Source: an uncultured Pseudomonadota bacterium (GTDB taxonomy: Bacteria; Pseudomonadota; Gammaproteobacteria; Burkholderiales; Usitatibacteraceae). Taken from it: a stretch of 8,510 nt of DNA. The DNA lies in assembly GCA_937898635.1 (NCBI GenBank), contig CALEJW010000020.1, forward strand, positions 1 to 8,510. The letters run 5' to 3'. This document shows positions 4,800 to 8,510 of this stretch, in pieces. Under the pieces are notes generated by a model. The model was given only the letters and a program-made list of their open reading frames with translations, had not been told where the DNA came from and did not search any database. The number at the start of each line of letters is the position of its first letter. The first letter of the stretch is position 1. A program made the translations under genes and the position numbers.

Positions 4800-5969
4800 T
4801 TGCCCTTGCGCGTCACCGCGATCCTCCTCGCCACGATTCTCGCGGCCACGCCGGCATTCTCGGCCGACCCGCCGCGCGAGACAACCGCGCCCCCGGTCTT
4901 CGCGCCCTCGACGGTGGTCACGCCGCTCAGGAACGCGCCCGCCGTGCCCGCCGCGGGCCAGCCGGCGAGCGCCGCGCGCCAGCCCATCCCGACGGGTCCC
5001 GCGCCGCACGTCGCGCTGATCCTGCCGCTCGCCTCCCCCTTCCTCGGCCGCGTGGCGGACGCCCTTCGCCAGGGCTTCGTCGCCGCGGGCGAGTCGGCGG
5101 GCCGCAACGCGCTTCCGGTGCGCGTCTACGGCACCGCGGACGACGGGCAGGCCGCGATCGAGGCCTGCACCCAGGCCCAGCTCGCGGGCGCGGTGTTCGT
5201 GATCGCGGGCCTCACGCGCGACGGCGCCACGGCGCTTTCGCGCAGCACCTGCCCGCGCCAGCCCACGCTGGTGCTCAACACGCCCGAGGACCCGGAGCTG
5301 CCCGCGCGGATGTTCTCCATCTCCCTCGCCTCGGAGCAGGAGGCGCGGCAGGCCGCGCTCATGGCGATCAACGACGGCATGATGTCGGCCATCGTGATCG
5401 GCACGCCCTCGCCCTTGTCGCGGCGGGTGATGGAGGCCTTCGAGCGCGAGTGGGGCCGCGCCGCCGGGGAGGCGCGCCGCGTGATCTTCTCCGGCCATCC
5501 CGACGACGCGCCGGCGATCAAGGAACGCATCGCCTACCTGCGCGGCGACATGGTCTTCCTCGCCCTCGACCGGCAGGCCACGCTCGCCGTGCGCCCCTAC
5601 ATCTCCGCGACCCTGCCCGCCTACGCGACCTCGCTCGGCGTGGACCCGCGCGCCGACCCGGCGGTCAACGTGGACCTGGAGGGCGTGCGTTATGTGGACA
5701 TGCCCTGGTTCGTCCAGCCCGACCACCCCGCCGTGATGATCTACCCGCCCCCGTCCTCGCCGATGTCCGTGGAGCAGGAAAGGCTCTACGCCCTGGGCAT
5801 CGACGTCTACCGCCTCGCGGGCCAGCTGCTGCGCTCCGAGGCGAGGCCCTTCACGCTCGACGGCGTCACGGGGCGCATCGACCTCGAGCCCGACCGGCAC
5901 TTCTCGCGCACCCTGGTGCCCACGGCCTTCGACGCCGGCCGCGCGACGCCGCTCCAATCCCCGCGATGA
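4800..5969 (+). CDS. LpoA/YraM-like periplasmic protein (LppC family, short form)
   Basis: A 389-residue exported protein. The family includes LpoA, the outer-membrane lipoprotein that activates penicillin-binding protein PBP1A in E. coli. The TTG start gives MPLRVTAILLATILAATPAFSA, a normal Sec signal peptide with likely cleavage after AFSA (residue 22). No lipobox cysteine is present. Residues 23-67 are a Pro/Ala-rich linker. From about 70 a periplasmic-binding-protein fold begins (HVALILPLASPFLGRVADAL), and the family-like YALGIDVYRLAG and LDGVTGRIDLEPD segments lie near the C terminus. It lacks the N-terminal TPR-like domain of the 678-residue E. coli LpoA, so only the C-terminal half is represented. 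Position and order (divergent from rsmI, then yraN) match yraM. Activation of a PBP is inferred by homology and is uncertain without the lipid anchor. The stop overlaps the yraN start (ATGA). Confidence 0.85.
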   Translation: MPLRVTAILLATILAATPAFSADPPRETTAPPVFAPSTVVTPLRNAPAVPAAGQPASAARQPIPTGPAPHVALILPLASPFLGRVADALRQGFVAAGESAGRNALPVRVYGTADDGQAAIEACTQAQLAGAVFVIAGLTRDGATALSRSTCPRQPTLVLNTPEDPELPARMFSISLASEQEARQAALMAINDGMMSAIVIGTPSPLSRRVMEAFEREWGRAAGEARRVIFSGHPDDAPAIKERIAYLRGDMVFLALDRQATLAVRPYISATLPAYATSLGVDPRADPAVNVDLEGVRYVDMPWFVQPDHPAVMIYPPPSSPMSVEQERLYALGIDVYRLAGQLLRSEARPFTLDGVTGRIDLEPDRHFSRTLVPTAFDAGRATPLQSPR

Positions 5970-6334
5970 GCGCCGGGGAGCGCGCCGGCGCCCGCCGCCG
6001 GGGCGCCGAGGCCGAGGCGCTCGCGGCGAGCTTCCTCGCCGGCCGCGGCCTGGAGATCGTCGCGCGCAACCACCGCTGCCGCTTCGGCGAGATCGACCTC
6101 GTCGCGCGCGAGGGCGCCACGCTCGTCTTCATCGAGGTGCGCGCGCGCTCGGGAAGCGCGTTCGGGGGCGCCGCGGGCAGCGTCAACGCGGCCAAGCAGC
6201 GGCGCATCGTCGCCGCGGCCCGACATTTCCTGGCCCGCGTCCGCCCGGAACCCCCGTGCCGTTTCGATGTCCTCACGATCCAGGGCCCCGGGGGCGCGCC
6301 GGACTGGATCCGCGGCGCCTTCGACGCCGCTTGA
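5966..6334 (+). CDS. yraN: YraN family (UPF0102) nuclease-like protein
   Basis: A 122-residue cytoplasmic protein. Family features are RRRGAEAEALA at the N terminus (11-20), RNHRCRFGEIDLVAR (34-48) and FIEVRARS (55-62). The GEID Asp/Glu and the FIEVR Glu have the spacing of a PD-(D/E)XK nuclease-like core, and FDVL lies near the C terminus (100-103). Biochemical activity is not firmly established for the family. The start is ATG 5966, overlapping the upstream TGA by 4 nt, which implies translational coupling to the lpoA-like gene. The length is typical (E. coli YraN is about 131 residues). The neighbours on both sides keep the E. coli order, which supports orthology. Confidence 0.93.
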   Translation: MSAGERAGARRRGAEAEALAASFLAGRGLEIVARNHRCRFGEIDLVAREGATLVFIEVRARSGSAFGGAAGSVNAAKQRRIVAAARHFLARVRPEPPCRFDVLTIQGPGGAPDWIRGAFDAA

Positions 6335-6337
6335 GAC

Positions 6338-6343
6338 TACAAT
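6338..6343 (+). promoter_or_regulatory. Possible gmhA -10 box (TACAAT)
   Basis: GACTACAAT starts directly after the yraN stop and nearly matches the GACTATAAT before pyrC (one difference). The expected start site near 6350 leaves a leader of about 31 nt to ATG 6381. There is no recognisable -35. It would uncouple gmhA and the genes after it from lpoA-yraN. Confidence 0.4.
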
Positions 6344-6380
6344 GCCCTCGCCCCGGAAACTTCGCGAAGCCTCGCCTCCC

Positions 6381-6971
6381 ATGGATCACGTCGCCCACGT
6401 CCGCAGCCACTTCCAGGACGCCATCGCCCTCAAGCAGCGCATGAGCGAGAGCCTCGCGCCCGCCATCGCCCGCGCGGGCGAGGCGCTCGCCGCGGCCCTA
6501 GGGGGCGGCGCCCGGGTGCTCGCCTGCGGCAACGGCGGCTCCGCGGCGGACTGCCAGCATTTCTGCGCGGAACTCGTCGGCCGCTTCGAGCGCGAGCGCC
6601 CGGGGCTCGCCGCGATCGCGCTCACGGTGGATTCCTCCGCCCTCACCGCCATCGCCAACGACTACTCCTACGACGCGGTGTTCGCCCGCCAGGTCGAGGC
6701 CCTCGGCCGCGAGGGCGACTTCCTCGTCGCGATCTCCACCTCGGGCAACTCGGCCAACGTCATCGCCGCCATGAAGGCCGCGCGCGCGCGCGGCATGGCG
6801 ATCATCGCCCTCACCGGCCGCGAGGGCGGCGCCATGGCCGCGATGCTCGGCGCCCGCGACCACCACCTCAACGTCGCCCACCCCCGGACCATGCGCATCC
6901 AGGAAGTGCACATCCTCGCCCTGCACTGCCTCTGCGACACCGTCGACAACGTCCTCCACGGAGCGAAATGA
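6381..6971 (+). CDS. gmhA: Sedoheptulose-7-phosphate isomerase (GmhA) at the diaA position
   Basis: A single SIS-domain protein of 196 residues. GmhA converts sedoheptulose 7-phosphate to D-glycero-D-manno-heptose 7-phosphate, the first step toward ADP-heptose for the LPS inner core. Motifs are CGNGGSAADCQHF (49-61), AELVGRFERERPG (63-75), ALTAIANDYSYD (87-98), AISTSGNSANVI (117-128), ALTGREGG (143-150) and RIQEVHILALHCLCD (172-186). The residues corresponding to the GmhA catalytic His61, Glu65 and His180 of E. coli are kept as His60, Glu64 and His182. DiaA, the paralogue at this locus in E. coli that binds DnaA, has lost the Glu and the second His. The fit is therefore better to an active isomerase, as in Pseudomonas at the same locus; a DnaA-related role is not excluded. 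The alternative ATG at 6342 lies within the putative -10 box, so 6381 is preferred, although its Shine-Dalgarno is weak. Confidence 0.9.
   Translation: MDHVAHVRSHFQDAIALKQRMSESLAPAIARAGEALAAALGGGARVLACGNGGSAADCQHFCAELVGRFERERPGLAAIALTVDSSALTAIANDYSYDAVFARQVEALGREGDFLVAISTSGNSANVIAAMKAARARGMAIIALTGREGGAMAAMLGARDHHLNVAHPRTMRIQEVHILALHCLCDTVDNVLHGAK
6960..6963 (+). promoter_or_regulatory. Ribosome binding site choosing between two dolP ATGs
   Basis: GGAG ends 4 nt before ATG 6968 and 7 nt before ATG 6971. The 7-nt spacing favours the second ATG, which would make the protein one residue shorter and overlap the gmhA TGA by one base. Confidence 0.5.
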
Positions 6972-7558
6972 TGCGAAGACTCGTCCCCCTGCTCGTCCTC
7001 TCGGTCGCCGCCCCGCTGCTCTCGGGCTGCTTCTTCGGCGTCGCGGCCACCGGCATCGGCGCCACCGCCCTCCTCGCCGACGACCGGCGCACGACCGGCA
7101 TGTACATCGAGGACGAGAACATCGAGTGGAAGGCGCTCGCGCGCTTCAACTCGGCGTTCCGCAACGCCCACCTCAACGCCACGAGCTTCAACCGCAAGGT
7201 GCTCCTCACGGGCGAGGTGCCCAGCGAGGACATGAAGGCGGCCGTGGAGGCCGAGGTGAAGGCGATCCCGAGCGTGCGCGAGATCGCCAACGAGATCGTG
7301 GTCGCGGGCAACTCCTCGCTCACCTCGCGCGGCAACGACACGATCATCACCTCGAGCGTGAAGGCGCGCATGGTGGGCAACGCGGCCTTCTCGCCCAACC
7401 ACGTGAAGGTCGTGACCGAGGCGGGCACCGTCTTCCTGATGGGACTCGTCACGCAGGCCGAGGGCGAGGCGGCGGTGGAGATCGCGCGCTCGACCTCCGG
7501 GGTCTCCCGCGTGGTGAAGGCCTTCGAGTACCTCCCGGAAGCGCCGAAGCGCCCTTGA
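6968..7558 (+). CDS. dolP: Dual BON-domain outer-membrane lipoprotein (DolP/YraP-like)
   Basis: A 196-residue lipoprotein. DolP sits in the outer membrane, binds anionic phospholipid through its BON domains, and supports envelope integrity and the BAM complex in E. coli. The signal peptide ends in the lipobox LSGC with Cys21 as the lipidated residue (numbered from ATG 6968), followed by Phe-Phe, consistent with outer-membrane sorting. After the family-like DDRRTTGMYIEDENIEWK (38-55), BON1 spans about 50-113 (FNRKVLLTGEVPS, VREIANEIVV). BON2 spans about 123-188 (NDTIITSSVKARM, VKVVTEAGTVFLMGLVT, GVSRVVKAFEYL). Length and domain order match E. coli YraP (191 residues). The start overlaps the gmhA stop (ATGATG); the TPR-methyltransferase gene begins in its own stop. 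Confidence 0.95.
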   Translation: MMRRLVPLLVLSVAAPLLSGCFFGVAATGIGATALLADDRRTTGMYIEDENIEWKALARFNSAFRNAHLNATSFNRKVLLTGEVPSEDMKAAVEAEVKAIPSVREIANEIVVAGNSSLTSRGNDTIITSSVKARMVGNAAFSPNHVKVVTEAGTVFLMGLVTQAEGEAAVEIARSTSGVSRVVKAFEYLPEAPKRP

Positions 7559-8510
7559 GCCCGGCCGCCTCCATCGCGGACGAGCTGCGCGCCGCGACCG
7601 AACTCGTCTACGCCGGGCGCTTCCCCCAGGCCGAGTCCGCCGCCCGCGGCGTGCTCGCGCGCCAGCCGCGCAACGCCGAGGCGCACTACGTGCTCGCGCT
7701 CTCGGCCATGTTCCAGAAGCGCCACGCCGAGGCCCTCGCGCCGATCGAGAAGGCGATCTCGCTCGCCGCGGGCGACGCCCAGTACGCGTTCGTGCGCGCC
7801 CTGTGCCTCGCCGGCGCCGGCCGGGTCGAGGAGGCGCTCGCCGCCTACCGCCGCGCGCTCGAGCTGCGGCCGGCCTTCTTCGAGGCCTGGGCCAACCTGG
7901 GCAGCCTCCTCGAGACGAACGGCCGCTTCGCCGAGGCCGAGGAAGCCTACCGGCGCGCCGACCGGCTGAAGCCCGGCATCGCCGCCGTGCTGAACGGCCT
8001 GGGGATGTGCCTGCTCGCGCGCGGCGAGAGCGCGAAGGCCGCCGAGGCCTTCGGGCGCGCCGTCGCCGCCGACCCGAAGTTCGCCACCGCGCAGAACAAC
8101 CTCGGCAACACGCTGGGCAAGCTCAAGCAGGTCGACGCCGCCATCGGCCACCTGCAGGAGGCGGTGCGGCTTCGCCCGGACTATGCCGTGGCCTGGGTGA
8201 ACCTGGGCGAGCAGTGCTACGTCGCCGGGCGCGACGCCGAGGCGGTCGCCGCGATCGACCGCGCCCTCGCCCTGGACCCCGCCAACGGCGGCCTGCGCCA
8301 CCTGCGCGACGCGATCGCGGGCGTGCAGACCGAGCGCGCGCCGGACGAGTACATCCGCAGCTTCTTCGACCGCTTCGCGGCCGACTTCGACAAGCGCCTC
8401 GTGGAGGATCTCGAGTACCGCACGCCGCAGCGAATGATGGAGTTCCTGGCGCCCTGGCTCGCGGGCCGCGAGAAGAGCCTGCGCATCGAGGACCTCGGCT
8501 GCGGCACGGG
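7555..8510 (+). CDS. TPR-repeat protein with C-terminal SAM methyltransferase domain (partial, 3' end outside window)
   Basis: The open frame runs to the window edge (318 full codons). The start is inferred as TTG 7555, which overlaps the dolP stop as TTGA. No convincing Shine-Dalgarno is present, so coupling to dolP is assumed. The next GTG (7651) would cut into the first TPR. Residues about 10-245 hold seven tetratricopeptide repeats, with clear units such as EALAAYRRALELRP, AWANLGSLLETNGRFAEA, NNLGNTLGKLKQVDAAI and AWVNLGEQCYVAGRDAEA. After a linker comes DEYIRSFFDRFAADFDKRL (264-282), then the SAM-binding motif I DLGCGT(G) just at the edge. This is the layout of the TPR-containing predicted methyltransferases (COG4976-like). 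The substrate is unknown. No signal peptide, so it acts in the cytoplasm. Confidence 0.88.
   Translation, partial: MSPAASIADELRAATELVYAGRFPQAESAARGVLARQPRNAEAHYVLALSAMFQKRHAEALAPIEKAISLAAGDAQYAFVRALCLAGAGRVEEALAAYRRALELRPAFFEAWANLGSLLETNGRFAEAEEAYRRADRLKPGIAAVLNGLGMCLLARGESAKAAEAFGRAVAADPKFATAQNNLGNTLGKLKQVDAAIGHLQEAVRLRPDYAVAWVNLGEQCYVAGRDAEAVAAIDRALALDPANGGLRHLRDAIAGVQTERAPDEYIRSFFDRFAADFDKRLVEDLEYRTPQRMMEFLAPWLAGREKSLRIEDLGCGT

Noticed and set aside
6360..6369. 10-bp palindrome CTTCGCGAAG in the gmhA leader as an operator
   Set aside because: It is short and not repeated elsewhere in the window, and no regulator gene is nearby, so chance is the simplest explanation.
6868..8301. 477-residue minus-strand open frame and other long shadows (4713-5957 minus, 2788-3981 plus, 1826-2926 plus)
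   Set aside because: High third-position GC leaves complementary frames open. These frames are Arg/Gly/His-rich and overlap recognised genes such as dolP, the TPR-methyltransferase, lpoA-like, pyrC and rsmI.

Overview
This window is a dense, very GC-rich chromosomal segment from a Gram-negative proteobacterium, most likely a betaproteobacterium. The evidence is the gene order rsmI / lpoA-like / yraN / gmhA / BON-domain lipoprotein (the yraL-yraM-yraN-diaA-yraP order of E. coli), a type A RNase P RNA, outer-membrane lipoprotein signals, a DUF3568-type lipoprotein and a DUF3025 protein. I cannot name the species. Most of the content is conserved housekeeping sequence; the accessory-looking part is the first kilobase.

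Minus-strand block (about 4780 down to 1), in transcription order: rsmI (16S rRNA methyltransferase), pyrC (class II dihydroorotase), a DUF3025 gene, rnpB (RNase P RNA), a 254-nt gap holding a long imperfect hairpin, a small DUF3568-like lipoprotein, and an exported protein with a C-terminal glycine/threonine-rich repeat tail that runs off the left edge. The first four are packed with 10 to 19 nt between them. The last two share a Shine-Dalgarno/stop junction and look like a two-gene operon.

Plus-strand block (4800 to 8510): a short LpoA-like periplasmic protein (TTG start), yraN, gmhA, a dolP/yraP-like dual-BON lipoprotein, and a TPR protein with a C-terminal SAM-methyltransferase domain cut by the right edge. 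Three of the four junctions are 1 to 4 nt stop/start overlaps (ATGA, ATGATG, TTGA). The fourth, yraN to gmhA, has a 46-nt gap with a TACAAT box. The block joins cell-envelope tasks: a peptidoglycan-synthase regulator homologue, the first step of ADP-heptose synthesis for LPS, and an outer-membrane integrity lipoprotein.

TATAAT-like -10 boxes stand out against the GC-rich background just before rnpB, pyrC, the lpoA-like gene and gmhA; none has a convincing -35. Two regulatory arrangements are unusual: the rnpB -10 contains the DUF3025 stop codon, and the pyrC -10 sits so close to the ATG that a leaderless mRNA is predicted. The RNase P RNA appears to lack helices P13 and P14 and to carry a P19 hairpin. 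I see no tRNA, rRNA, CRISPR array, insertion sequence or prophage gene.
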